Both the position numbers and the translations under genes were made by a program. Shown here piece after piece: positions 8,732 to 16,995 of a stretch of DNA of 64,000 bases. This stretch comes from Sphaerisporangium corydalis (GTDB taxonomy: Bacteria > Actinomycetota > Actinomycetes > Streptosporangiales > Streptosporangiaceae), in NCBI RefSeq assembly GCF_025506355.1, contig NZ_JANZYP010000016.1:80518-144517 (forward strand). The letters run 5' to 3'. Below the pieces are notes generated by a model. It ran no database searches. It was not told where the DNA came from and saw only the letters and a program-made list of their open reading frames with translations. Position 1 is the first letter of the stretch, and every line of letters begins with the position of its first letter.

Positions 8732-9196
8732 ATGACGAACGACAACGCATCTCGGGTCAACTTCGCCAAGTCGGCTCCGAAGGTCTTCAAGGCTTTGATC
8801 GGCTTCGACGCCGCCGCCCGTGAGGGCCTGGACCCGGCCCTGGTGGAGCTGGTGCAGATCCGCTCCTCACAGCTCAACAAGTGCGCCTACTGTCTGCACA
8901 TGCACACCACCGACGCCCGCAAGGCGGGCGAGAGCGAGGAGCGGCTGCACATGGTCGCCGTCTGGCAGGACGCCGCGCGTTTCTTCACCGACAAGGAGCA
9001 GGCGGCGCTGGCCCTGACCGAGGCCGTGACCCTCATCTCCCAGGACGGCGTGCCGGAGGAGGTCTACCGGCGGGCGACCTGGCACTTCGACGAGCAGGAA
9101 CTGGCCCGTCTGCTGGCCCTGATCTTCACCATCAACACCTGGAACCGGATCGCCATCAGCACCGCCAAGGTGCCCGGCACCGACGAGCGGGCCTGA
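8732..9196 (+). CDS. Carboxymuconolactone decarboxylase/AhpD-like protein
   Basis: 154 residues from ATG 8732 (ATG 8726 two codons upstream is equally open). The motif CAYCLHMHTTDARKAG holds the CxxCxxxH signature of AhpD-like alkylhydroperoxidase family members, which form small all-helical oligomers. The two cysteines suggest a peroxidase or disulfide-reducing role. Proteins of this subgroup often lie beside MocR/PdxR-type regulators, as here. It probably leads a three-gene transcript with the MFS exporter and the flavin oxidoreductase. Confidence 0.9.
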   Translation: MTNDNASRVNFAKSAPKVFKALIGFDAAAREGLDPALVELVQIRSSQLNKCAYCLHMHTTDARKAGESEERLHMVAVWQDAARFFTDKEQAALALTEAVTLISQDGVPEEVYRRATWHFDEQELARLLALIFTINTWNRIAISTAKVPGTDERA

Positions 9197-9242
9197 CCGC
9201 ACCACCCCCGGCTTCACAGGGCTTTACGGAGGTATTTCTCGC

Positions 9243-10718
9243 ATGTCTGACACCCAGGTAACGAAAGTTCGGTTCCGGCGTCCGGGGCTGACCCTGGCGC
9301 TGCTGGCGTTCGCCCAGCTGATCATCTCCATCGATTACAACATCGTGTACGTGGCACTGCCGGAGATCGGCGACGGCCTGGGATTCTCAGCGCAGACCCT
9401 GCAATGGGTGATCAGCGCGTACGCGGTCGCCTTCGGTGGATTCCTGCTGCTGGGTGGGCGGGCCTGTGACCTGTTCGGGCCTCGCCGGCTGTTCGTCCTC
9501 GGTCTGACGTTGTACGCGGTGTCGTCGCTGGCGGGGGGACTGGCCACCTCGCCCGGGCCGCTGGTGGCCGCGCGGGTGGTGCAGGGTCTGGGCGGGGCGC
9601 TGTTGTTCCCCGCCACCCTCACACTGGTCAGCTCCGGCTTCGCTGAGGGCCGTGAGCGCAACCGGGCGTTCGCAGTGTGGGGCACCGCCGGAGGAAGCGG
9701 CATGATCTTGGGTTCACTGCTGGGCGGAGTGCTCACCCAGGCGTTCGGCTGGCCGGCGGTGTTCTACGTCAACGTGCCGCTGGCCACGGTCGCGGCGCTG
9801 CTGGCCTTCCCGCTGATCACGCCCGGCGTCGCGGCCGGTTCGGTCCGGGCGCCCGGCCGTCGGTTCGATCTGGCGGGCGCACTGACCGCCACCGCCGGCA
9901 TCACCCTGGTGGTGTTCACCCTCGTGCAAGGGCCCGAGTCGGGCTGGTCCGCCCCGGGCATTGTCGTCGCCGCGGTGGCCGGGGTGATCCTGCTGGCCGC
10001 GTTCGTCGCGATCGAGCGGCGCAGCGACGATCCCCTGCTGCCGTTGCGGCTGCTGCGCGGTCGTGACCTGGGCACCGGGGTGCTCGTCACCTTCTTCTAC
10101 ATGGGGACCTTCGGTACCCTGCTGTACTTCCTGACCGTCTACTTCCAGGTGGTGCACGGCTACGGCGCGCTGCAGACCGGCCTGGCATTCCTGATCCCGA
10201 TGGCCGCCATCGTCGCCGGGTCGCAGAGCGCCGGGCGACTGTCGACCGCACTTGGCGCCCGCACCACCATGATCGCCAGTCTGGTCGTCGGCGTGCTGGG
10301 CGCGCTGTGGGTCGGCGCGACCCTGGCCTCCGGCGCCTCCTACACCGCCCTGATCCCGGGCCTAGTGATCCTTGGCCTGGGCCAGGGCGCGGGTTACACG
10401 CTGATGTTCGGTGCCGCGACCGCCGCGACCGCTCCACACGAGCAGGGCATCGCCTCGGGAGTGGCCTCCACCGCCCAGCAGGTCGGCGGCGCCGTCGGCC
10501 TGGCTGTCCTGGTCGCCGTCGCCAATGCCGGAACCCACGGCCTGACCGGCCAGGCCCTGCGCGCCGCCACCACTGACGGCCTGCGCACCGCCGTCTTCGT
10601 CGCCGCCGCCGGTATCGCCGTCACCGCCCTGATCGCTCTCGGCTTCACCCCCGCCCGCCGGGCCACCGCCGGCACCTTCCCCGGCAATGCCGCCGACGCG
10701 AGCTCGATCGTGGCCTGA
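9243..10718 (+). CDS. MFS drug exporter, DHA2 (14-TMS) family
   Basis: 491 residues with about 14 hydrophobic segments. The first helix region holds DYNIVYVALPEIGDGLGFS, followed by WVISAYAVAFGGFLLLGGRA and a conserved RVVQGLGGALLFPATL. This pattern is typical of proton-driven EmrB/QacA-like multidrug exporters in the inner membrane. GGAGG lies ten bases before the ATG. It sits 46 bp after the AhpD-like gene and 52 bp before the oxidoreductase, so all three are probably co-transcribed and may handle one toxic compound. Confidence 0.93.
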   Translation: MSDTQVTKVRFRRPGLTLALLAFAQLIISIDYNIVYVALPEIGDGLGFSAQTLQWVISAYAVAFGGFLLLGGRACDLFGPRRLFVLGLTLYAVSSLAGGLATSPGPLVAARVVQGLGGALLFPATLTLVSSGFAEGRERNRAFAVWGTAGGSGMILGSLLGGVLTQAFGWPAVFYVNVPLATVAALLAFPLITPGVAAGSVRAPGRRFDLAGALTATAGITLVVFTLVQGPESGWSAPGIVVAAVAGVILLAAFVAIERRSDDPLLPLRLLRGRDLGTGVLVTFFYMGTFGTLLYFLTVYFQVVHGYGALQTGLAFLIPMAAIVAGSQSAGRLSTALGARTTMIASLVVGVLGALWVGATLASGASYTALIPGLVILGLGQGAGYTLMFGAATAATAPHEQGIASGVASTAQQVGGAVGLAVLVAVANAGTHGLTGQALRAATTDGLRTAVFVAAAGIAVTALIALGFTPARRATAGTFPGNAADASSIVA

Positions 10719-10770
10719 TTCCCTCCGCGGCCCCACTGGCCTCGTCTCCGACACACGAAAGAAGAAGATC

Positions 10771-12081
10771 ATGAGCAACCTCAACGACCTGCGGTCCATC
10801 ATCCGGGGCCGCGTGCTGCTGGCCGGCGACGACGGCTTCGAGCGGGTCCGTCGGCCGTGGAACCTGGCCGTCGAGCAGCCGGTGGGCGCGGTGGTCGAGG
10901 CCGCCGACGCCGACGACGTGGTGGCCCTGGTCCAATACGCTCGCGACGCCGGGCTGACGATATCGGCCCAGCCCAGCGGCCACGGCGCCACCGGCGACGT
11001 GGCCGGGGTGATCCTGCTGCGCACCGGGCGGCTGAACCAGATGCGGGTGAACCCGGACACGCGCACCGCCCGCGTCGGCGCGGGCGTGAGGTGGGGGCAG
11101 GTGCAGGCCGTCGCCGGGCCGTACGGCCTGACCGGGCTGCCGGGCAGTTCCCCGGTGGTCAGCGTGGCCGGCTACACCCTCGGTGGCGGCCTCAGCTGGT
11201 TCGGCCGCAAGCACGGATGGGCCGCCGACAGCGTCACCGCCTTCGAGGTCGTAGATGCCGACGGCGTCCGGGCCCGGGTCACCGCCGACTCCGACGCCGA
11301 GCTGTTCTGGGCGCTGCGGGGTGGCGGCGGCGACTTCGCGCTCGTCACCGCGATTGAGTTTGACCTGCACCCGGCGCCCCGCCTTTACGGAGGGCGCGTG
11401 CTGTGGCCCGCCGAGCGGGCGCCGGAGGTGCTGGAGGTGTTCCGGGAGATCACCGCCACCGCACCCGAGGAGCTCACCGCCTGGTACGACCTGCTGCAGT
11501 TCCCCGGATCACCGCCACTGGTCGCCGTGGACGTCACCTACCTGGGCGATGAGGCCGAGGGGCGGGCGCTCCTGCGTCCCCTGGACCGGATCACCGCTCT
11601 GATCTCCGACAGCCGCGCCCCCCTGCCGGTGGCCGAACTGGGCGCCATCACCGCCGAGCCGACCGACCCCGGGCCTGGCCTGTCCCACGGTGAACTGCTG
11701 ACCGATCTGGATGACATCGCCACCAAAGCCCTGCTGTCGGCACCCATCGACCCGCTGCTCAGCGTGCAGATCCGGCACCTGGGCGGCGCGCTGGCCCAGC
11801 CCTCCGACAGCCCCGCGGGAGCTCTCACCGAGCCCTACTCCCTTTACCTGTTCGGCGTGCCGTCCACACCACACGCCGCGACCGCGATCCGCACCAGGCG
11901 GCAGGAGATCACCCAGGCCCTCGCTCCCTACCTCGGCGGGCGCAAGCCCTACACCTACCTGGCCCCCGGAGAAACAGCCGCGACCGCCTTCACCCCCGGC
12001 ACATTGGCCCGGCTCCGGGAGATCAAGCAGCGGCGCGACCCCCGGGGAGTGTTCCGCAGCAACTTCCCGGTGCTCACCTGA
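10771..12081 (+). CDS. FAD-binding PCMH/BBE-type oxidoreductase
   Basis: 436 residues from ATG 10771; upstream codons in frame lack a ribosome binding site. The N-terminal PCMH domain contains QPSGHGAT with His71 at the position that is covalently attached to FAD in berberine-bridge-enzyme relatives. The second attachment cysteine is replaced (GSSPVVSVAGY), so only monocovalent binding is possible. The C terminus (REIKQRRDPRGVFRSNFPVL) is the BBE motif. Substrate unknown; it is likely in the same transcript as the exporter. Confidence 0.9.
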   Translation: MSNLNDLRSIIRGRVLLAGDDGFERVRRPWNLAVEQPVGAVVEAADADDVVALVQYARDAGLTISAQPSGHGATGDVAGVILLRTGRLNQMRVNPDTRTARVGAGVRWGQVQAVAGPYGLTGLPGSSPVVSVAGYTLGGGLSWFGRKHGWAADSVTAFEVVDADGVRARVTADSDAELFWALRGGGGDFALVTAIEFDLHPAPRLYGGRVLWPAERAPEVLEVFREITATAPEELTAWYDLLQFPGSPPLVAVDVTYLGDEAEGRALLRPLDRITALISDSRAPLPVAELGAITAEPTDPGPGLSHGELLTDLDDIATKALLSAPIDPLLSVQIRHLGGALAQPSDSPAGALTEPYSLYLFGVPSTPHAATAIRTRRQEITQALAPYLGGRKPYTYLAPGETAATAFTPGTLARLREIKQRRDPRGVFRSNFPVLT

Positions 12082-12199
12082 TCACACGGGTCAGGGGTAT
12101 TGCGGGATCGACCCATCGACCCCATCGCAGCTCCTCGATACAAGCCGCTGACCTGTGTCTTCTCTCGCAGTCGCGGCCGGTGACACCTTTCTTGACGGC

Positions 12200-12326
12200 A
12201 CCCCAACGTGGCCAGAACCAGCGCGCCGGGCCGGATCACCGTGACCGCCATCAGGTACTCGCGCGCCAGGTTGAACAACAGCGTCGGCGAGTCGTGCTCC
12301 ATCGCCCGGTCCAGCAGGGGTGTCAC
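12200..12326 (-). pseudogene. tnpA: Tn3-family transposase N-terminal scrap (copy E)
   Basis: PLLDRAMEHDSPTLLFNLAR followed by EYLMAVTVIRPGALVLATL corresponds to the segment in Tn3 transposases just after the DUF4158 core (compare [20 protein letters not shown] in copy B). Nothing recognisable precedes or follows. The rest of 12082-12410 has no gene I can support. Confidence 0.5.
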
Positions 12327-12409
12327 TGGGGCGACCCCGCGTAATCAACACTCGCCTATTTGGCTGTGGTTGAGACCGAGGTCGTCACGGGGAGTGGTCG
12401 TCGCCGGTG

Positions 12410-12715
12410 TCAGGTGAGGCTCTGGGCGAGGTAGAGGCTGGCGACGGCGATCGCCAGGCCGCCGAGCAGGAGGCGGAGGGCGGTTTCGGAGAGGTGGGGC
12501 TAGAGGCGGGCTCCGAGGTAACCGCCGAGTAGTCCGCCTGCTCCGCAGGCGATGCCGAGGGTCCAGTCGGGGGCGATGTCGCCGCCGGTGGTCAGGGAGA
12601 GCAAGCCGTAGGTGAGCGCTCCGGCGATCGAGGCCAGCGCGGCGGGCGCGACCGTGGCCATCGGCATCCCACGGCTGATGAGGATCGGGCCGAGGATCGA
12701 GCCGCCGCCGATGCC
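12410..12715 (-). pseudogene. TauE/SafE membrane protein, C-terminal third, amber-interrupted
   Basis: The minus strand reads GIGGGSILGPILISRGMPMA, then a hydrophobic segment, IACGAGGLLGGYLGARL, a TAG at 12502-12500, then PHLSETALRLLLGGLAIAVA to TGA at 12410. TauE/SafE anion exporters have G.G.....P.L......A and YLGARLQPRL near the end, so the TAG replaces the expected glutamine codon. The N-terminal part is replaced at about 12712-12716 by a Tn3 transposase N terminus running on the same strand. Confidence 0.65.
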
Positions 12716-12891
12716 ATGGTCACCAGCTGGAGCGCGAACCCGAGTTTCATGTGCTCGCCGCGCCGCCGCCCGACCAGCGCCCGGTCCTCGTCATCGAGAA
12801 AGAACACCCACTCCAGATCAGCCTGCGCCGGCGGCCCCGCGAACCGCCCGTACGCCGCCGCCTCATCATCAGTCAAGAACTCCACAGGCAT
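12716..12891 (-). pseudogene. tnpA: Tn3-family transposase N terminus (copy D)
   Basis: From ATG 12891: MPVEFLTDDEAAAYGRFAG, then DLEWVFFLDDEDRALVGRRR and LGFALQLVT. This is the authentic first 58 residues of the DUF4158 domain of actinobacterial Tn3 transposases, the part missing from copy B. The frame breaks at the TauE junction at 12712-12716. Not functional. Confidence 0.8.
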
Positions 12892-12908
12892 ACGCCGCAA
12901 AGTAGGGC

Positions 12909-12965
12909 CGACCCACCGGTAACCAACCCCGACCCACCGGTAATCAACCCCGAGCCACCGAACCG
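12909..12965. repeat. 21-bp tandem repeat upstream of copy D
   Basis: The unit CGACCCACCGGTAACCAACC(C) at 12909-12929 is repeated with one change at 12930-12950, and a diverged partial third unit begins at 12951. It lies between the tnpA start at 12891 and the Tn3-type end at 12987. It could be a leftover operator/res-like region or simple slippage. Confidence 0.5.
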
Positions 12966-12986
12966 TTACAAGATCTGCGTCCCGCC

Positions 12987-13079
12987 CGGACGCCGTCCGC
13001 ATCAGAACGGCCAGTCACGATAAGAGGCGCCCGCCGGGCTCCTTAACGTGACTGGCCGTTCGGTTGCTGCTCAAGGGCC
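12987..13079. mobile_element. Miniature paired-end Tn3 element (TIME-like), about 93 bp
   Basis: A left-type end finishing AACGGCCAGTCACGATAAG at 13024 faces a right-type end starting CTTAACGTGACTGGCCGTT at 13042; only 17 bases separate the two inner termini. The right end spans 13042-13079, exactly 38 bases, with the GAGCAGCAACCGAACGGCCA core on the minus strand. Tn3-derived inverted-repeat miniature elements have this two-ends-no-gene structure. The left outer part is diverged from the GGGG consensus. Confidence 0.6.
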
Positions 13080-14145
13080 GTGTACTGGCGGTCGACCTCG
13101 GCAGACGTCAGATGGCGCAGCAGGCCCTCGATCATCGAGGAGGTGAACTCGCCGGTGAAGGCGGTGGCGTGGTCGACGTTCTTAATCAGGTCCAGCAGGT
13201 CGATCACGCCCCATCGGCGGGCGATCTCCTTCTTCAGCGCCTCTAGGTTCTCCGGCTCGATCTGCTTGCCCAGGGCCGGCGGCGCTGGACCGGCTGACAA
13301 GGGGCTGAAGAAGAACACCACCGGCGTCGTAGCGCTTCAGCAGCGCCAGAGCGTCCATCACCGGCCGGAACACCTCGTTGCCGCACCCGAACGTCACCGC
13401 TTTGAGCAGCTTGGGCAGCCCGCGCCGGTAGTGATGGGAGTAGGAGCCGCGCTGCTTGGTTCGCACCCGGGTGCGTAGCTCTTTCTCGTTCGCCTTGGCC
13501 TCGGCGATGATGTCGGCCTGCCGCACCTGGCACAACGCGGCCAGCAGCGTGATGCGCACCGGCGCCGCCGCCGCCTCGAAATCGGAGGGATACATCTTCA
13601 TCGCCCGGGCCGCCAGCCCGCCACGATCTTCTCCGAGACCCCCTCAAACAACGCGGCCGGCAGACCGATCGCCTTCACCCGCTCCAACTTCACGATCTCC
13701 GCCAGCAACGTGTCCAGCTGAAACGATCCTGGATCCTCCTTCAGCTCCTGCAAGAACGCGCGCCAGCCGCCACTGGCCACCGCAGGCTCAGTCCCCTGCA
13801 GGGGCATCCTCTCCGGCGACCGGGACGCCAACCGGGGGAACGTCGGCGACGATCAGCTCTTCCAGCTTTCCGACCGACTCGAACGACAGGCGTTCCACAG
13901 TCGTGGCGGTGAAGTTCCGCTCGAACATCGCCTCGGCCGCACCCAGCACGCGTTCAATCCGGGTCGTCTTCGGCGGCTCGATCCGGTCTTCGCCGGCAGC
14001 GCGCCAACAACGCGCCGCGCAGCCGATCCCGCGAGATCTCCACCGGACAGATCTTGGTGGCCAGCCAGTCGGCGAGCTTGTCCTCGTCTCCCACCGTCGG
14101 CCCTCCGAGGCGTGATCGCGACGTAGCGTACCTGAGATAAAACAC
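13075..14145 (-). pseudogene. tnpA: Tn3-family transposase N-terminal half, heavily frameshifted (copy C)
   Basis: Pieces in order on the minus strand: KLADWLATKICPVEISRDRL (about 14080), PPKTTRIERVLGAAEAMFER, LQELKEDPGSFQLDTLLAEI (about 13740), APVRITLLAALCQVRQADII, then WGVIDLLDLIKNVDHATAFT and GEFTSSMIEGLLRHLTSAEV ending at the Tn3 end. The order matches the first half of Tn3 transposases, but at least four frame changes separate the pieces and the DDE domain is absent. The 194 bp from 14146 to 14339 beyond it show no gene. Confidence 0.75.
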
Positions 14146-14339
14146 TCAGTTACATATGTCCGCCCCAAGTTGGCCATCCATCCCACGAACGACCCGAACA
14201 ATGATCACGCAGAGCTACATCACCCCTGGTGACGGCGACCCGAGCGCCGGGCCTGGTTGTCCTCCTCACGCTGTCGGCTCGAGCTGGTTGGTGGTGATTG
14301 ACGGGAGTTCAGGTGGCGTCGATCGAGAAATGGCCCTTT

Positions 14340-15188
14340 CTATGGAATGGGCTGTTCGAAGTCCGCCGCATGATCCGCCGCCCACCGCGCGAAGGTGCGA
14401 CCGGGACGGCCGGTGAGACGCTGTACGACGGCGGCTCGCTCCTCGTCGACGGGTGCGGGGCCGCGTGCGGACTCCGCCCACATTCCGAACAGCACGTCGA
14501 CGACCTCCGCCGGATAACCATCCTGAATCCACCCGTCGCGGGCCTGTGTCGGATCCTGCTCCTCGAATCGGATCTCCTGCCCGATCGCCACCCCGATCGC
14601 CTTCACCTGCTCGGCCACGGTGAGCGCCTCGGGTCCGGCGAAGGTGTACGTCATGCCCGCGTGGCCGTCTTCGGCCAGGACCGTGGCGGCCACCGCGGCG
14701 ACGTCGGCCTCGTGGGTGGGTTGGGTCACCGCGCCGCCGTAGGGCCGGCGCACCACCCGCTCGGTACGCACCCGCTGCGCCCAGTCCAACCAGTTGCCCG
14801 CGAACTCACCCGGCCGCAGGTGCGTCCACTCAAGCCCGGACTCCTCCACCGCCCGTTCGACGATTCGGTAGCCGCTCCCGAACATGTCGTTGTCGGCCTC
14901 CGCTCCGGACAAGACCACCACCCGCCGGACGCCGGCCCGCTTCGCCATCGCGACGACGTCGGAGACCGCGTGCGGAACGGGGAACAAGTACATCCGCTCG
15001 ACGCCCCGCAGGGCGGCCCGCAGTGACTCGGGCCGCTCCAGGTCGCCCTCGACCACGGTGACCCCTTCGGGCAGCCCGGCGGCCACGGGCCGGCGGGTGA
15101 GTGCGCGCACATCGTGACCCGCCTTCAGCAGTTGGCCGACGACCTCCCGGCCCACCAGACCGGTCGCTCCGGTCACCAGGATCGTCAT
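14340..15188 (-). CDS. NAD(P)-binding NmrA-like/atypical SDR reductase (second copy)
   Basis: 282 residues from ATG 15188, preceded by GGAGGAGG. The N terminus MTILVTGATGLVGREVVGQL holds the Rossmann TGATGxxG motif; GVRRVVVLSGAEADND is in the position of the catalytic strand but lacks the YxxxK pair of classical SDRs. Members of this family act as NAD(P)H-dependent reductases or redox sensors. Its start overlaps the stop of the upstream paralogue (ATGA), so the pair is translationally coupled. Confidence 0.88.
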   Translation of the reverse strand: MTILVTGATGLVGREVVGQLLKAGHDVRALTRRPVAAGLPEGVTVVEGDLERPESLRAALRGVERMYLFPVPHAVSDVVAMAKRAGVRRVVVLSGAEADNDMFGSGYRIVERAVEESGLEWTHLRPGEFAGNWLDWAQRVRTERVVRRPYGGAVTQPTHEADVAAVAATVLAEDGHAGMTYTFAGPEALTVAEQVKAIGVAIGQEIRFEEQDPTQARDGWIQDGYPAEVVDVLFGMWAESARGPAPVDEERAAVVQRLTGRPGRTFARWAADHAADFEQPIP

Positions 15189-16108
15189 GCCGCCTCCTCC
15201 GTACGTCCGGCCGGACGGAAGTCCGCCGCGTGGTCGAGGGCCCACCGCGCGAAGGTACGCGCGGGGCGTCCGGTGATCTGCTGGAAGGTGGTGGTCGGCG
15301 GGAGCGATCCCGGCCCGTCGACCGCCGCGGCCAGCAACTCGATCCGCCAGTCGGCCATCTCCGGCGGGTGACCGTCCTGAAGCCACCGCTCGCGGGCCTG
15401 CTCCGGTGTCAGTTCCTCGAAGCGGATCTCTTCCCCGATCGCCCTGCCGATCGCCTTCACCTGCTCGGCCTGCGAGATCTTCGCCGGACCGGTGATCGTG
15501 TACGCGGCGCCGGCGTGGGAGTCGCCCAGCAGTGCCGCGACCGCCACCTCGGCGATGTCGGCCTCGTGGACCAGCGGATATCCGGCGGTGCCGTACGGTT
15601 CACGCACCACCAGCTCGGCGCGGATCCGCTCCGCCCATCCCAGGGCGTTGACCGCGAGCAGCCCCGGTCGCACGTGGGTCCATTCGGCGTTGGTGGCCTC
15701 CACCATCAGCTCCAGCTCTCGATGAGCCTGCCGTTCCTCGGCGAGGTGGCGCCGGAGCGGGCTGAGGCTCCGGTCACCCGGCTCGTCACCGGGGGCGAAT
15801 CCAGCCGCCGCGGCGGAGTGCACCACGAACCTGCGAACACCCGCCTTCGCCGCCTGTCCGACGAACCCGGCCCCGGGCTCCGAGGCGACATAGGCGAAGG
15901 GGAACAGGTAGACGCGCTCTATTTCGTCCAGCACGTCCGGCCAGGTCTCAGGCCGCTCGAAATCCCCGTACACCACCTCGACCCCGTCGGTGAGGCGCGC
16001 GGCCCGCGGATCGCGGGTCATGGCCCGCACCCGCTGACCGGCACCCACCAGCTGATCCACTACACGGCGGCCGATGTTCCCGGTCGCACCTGTCACTAGA
16101 ATCGTCAC
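15185..16108 (-). CDS. NAD(P)-binding NmrA-like/atypical SDR reductase (first copy)
   Basis: 307 residues from GTG 16108, chosen because AAGGAG lies six bases upstream and the Rossmann motif (VTILVTGATGNIGRRVVDQL) starts immediately. It is a paralogue of the next gene: both share EQVKAIG.AIG.EIRFEE and end GRPARTFARWA.DHAADF. The upstream 147 bp before the Tn3-type end at 16256 hold its promoter. Substrate unknown. Confidence 0.88.
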   Translation of the reverse strand: MTILVTGATGNIGRRVVDQLVGAGQRVRAMTRDPRAARLTDGVEVVYGDFERPETWPDVLDEIERVYLFPFAYVASEPGAGFVGQAAKAGVRRFVVHSAAAAGFAPGDEPGDRSLSPLRRHLAEERQAHRELELMVEATNAEWTHVRPGLLAVNALGWAERIRAELVVREPYGTAGYPLVHEADIAEVAVAALLGDSHAGAAYTITGPAKISQAEQVKAIGRAIGEEIRFEELTPEQARERWLQDGHPPEMADWRIELLAAAVDGPGSLPPTTTFQQITGRPARTFARWALDHAADFRPAGRTEEAA

Positions 16109-16255
16109 GTTGCTCCTTCGGTTGCTGACTGGATGACAACAGACCGCCGTCGCGTCGTGGCCCTTCGCGGCGGCGGTCGTTCCCGGGATGCTAGGTCGGT
16201 TTCCGAGCGGCCGCACATGGATCGTTCCAGCGGTGACTCCGGCCGCGGCGGCTCG

Positions 16256-16293
16256 CTAACGCCGCTGGCCGTTCGGTTGCTGCTCGACCCCCC
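16256..16293 (-). repeat. Solo Tn3-type 38-bp end
   Basis: On the minus strand the sequence starts GGGGGGTCGAGCAGCAACCG, continues AACGGCCAGCGGCGTTAG, and is 38 bases long. It has the shared GAGCAGCAACCGAACGGCC core. No partner or transposase lies beside it; it stands between the reductase promoter and the DUF1048 operon. Confidence 0.65.
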
Positions 16294-16310
16294 TCTCCCG
16301 GTGGTACGGG

Positions 16311-16637
16311 TCACTTCTCGGCGGTGCCGGGTTTCCCGCTGATGGACTTCTGATAGATCTCCGCGTAGGTGGGCGAGTCCTTGATCAGGTCGTCGCAGAA
16401 GCCGGCGACGTCGGGGCCGATGAGTTCCAGGACTCCTCTGCCGGTCGCGACGCCCTCCTCGAAGAAGTCGACGATCCCCGGGAGCAGGGGCCCGTCGAGC
16501 AGGCCGATCGGTCCGATCTTGAAGAGGTACTTCTGGATCTCCTTGTAGACGATCTGGTAGTCCGGCGGGAGCGCCTTGACCCGTGCCAGGTGCGCCCGCC
16601 ACTGCTTCTTGCCCTCGATGATGTCCTGGATGCCCAC
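16311..16637 (-). CDS. DUF1048 family protein (distal copy)
   Basis: 108 residues from GTG 16637 (VGIQDIIEGKKQWRAHLARV), one base after the stop of the upstream DUF1048 gene (TGACGTG), with GGAGG before it. LPPDYQIVYKEIQKYLFKIG matches the DUF1048 core, small all-alpha cytosolic proteins commonly encoded after PadR regulators. The tail EIYQKSISGKPGTAEK is charged. Function unknown. Confidence 0.85.
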   Translation of the reverse strand: MGIQDIIEGKKQWRAHLARVKALPPDYQIVYKEIQKYLFKIGPIGLLDGPLLPGIVDFFEEGVATGRGVLELIGPDVAGFCDDLIKDSPTYAEIYQKSISGKPGTAEK

Positions 16638-16638
16638 G

Positions 16639-16995
16639 TCAGCCTCCTAGCCGGCCCAGTTTCCTCGCGACGTTCCTGTTCAGCTGGTCGCGCCACCGGT
16701 CGCGATAGGTCCGCGCTCCTCGTCCGCCGGCCAGCGCCGCGCAGAAGCCCGCGATGTCGTCGCCCAGCACCTCGTGGACGGTCTGCCCGTCGGCCGCGGT
16801 CTCTTCGAGCAGCCCCAGGGCGCCGTCGAGAATCGGCATCAGGTTCCGGCCGGTGAAGTCCCCGTAGGGAAAAAGATGGCCCTTGATCTCTTCCCACGCC
16901 GCCCGGTGGTCGGCGGGCAGCACCGCGGCCCGGGCTTCGAAGGCCTTGTATTCCCTGGTGAGATCGCTGCCGGTCATGGTCTCCCACAGGTTCAT
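16639..16995 (-). CDS. DUF1048 family protein (proximal copy)
   Basis: 118 residues from ATG 16995, overlapping the PadR stop by four bases (ATGA). LPADHRAAWEEIKGHLFPYG and DDIAGFCAALAGG align with the partner gene (LPPDYQIVYKEIQKYLFKIG, PDVAGFCDDLIKD), so the two are tandem paralogues that may form a heterodimer. It is coupled to the regulator and therefore under the same promoter. Confidence 0.85.
   Translation of the reverse strand: MNLWETMTGSDLTREYKAFEARAAVLPADHRAAWEEIKGHLFPYGDFTGRNLMPILDGALGLLEETAADGQTVHEVLGDDIAGFCAALAGGRGARTYRDRWRDQLNRNVARKLGRLGG

Noticed and set aside
4921..12502. Stop-codon recoding (amber suppression) in this organism
   Set aside because: Intact genes in the same window end at TAG, and all three internal TAGs are in genes that also carry frameshifts, truncation or transposon damage.
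12909..12965. CRISPR or plasmid iteron array
   Set aside because: Only two and a half 21-bp units, no spacers, no Rep or Cas gene nearby; more like slippage next to a dead transposon.
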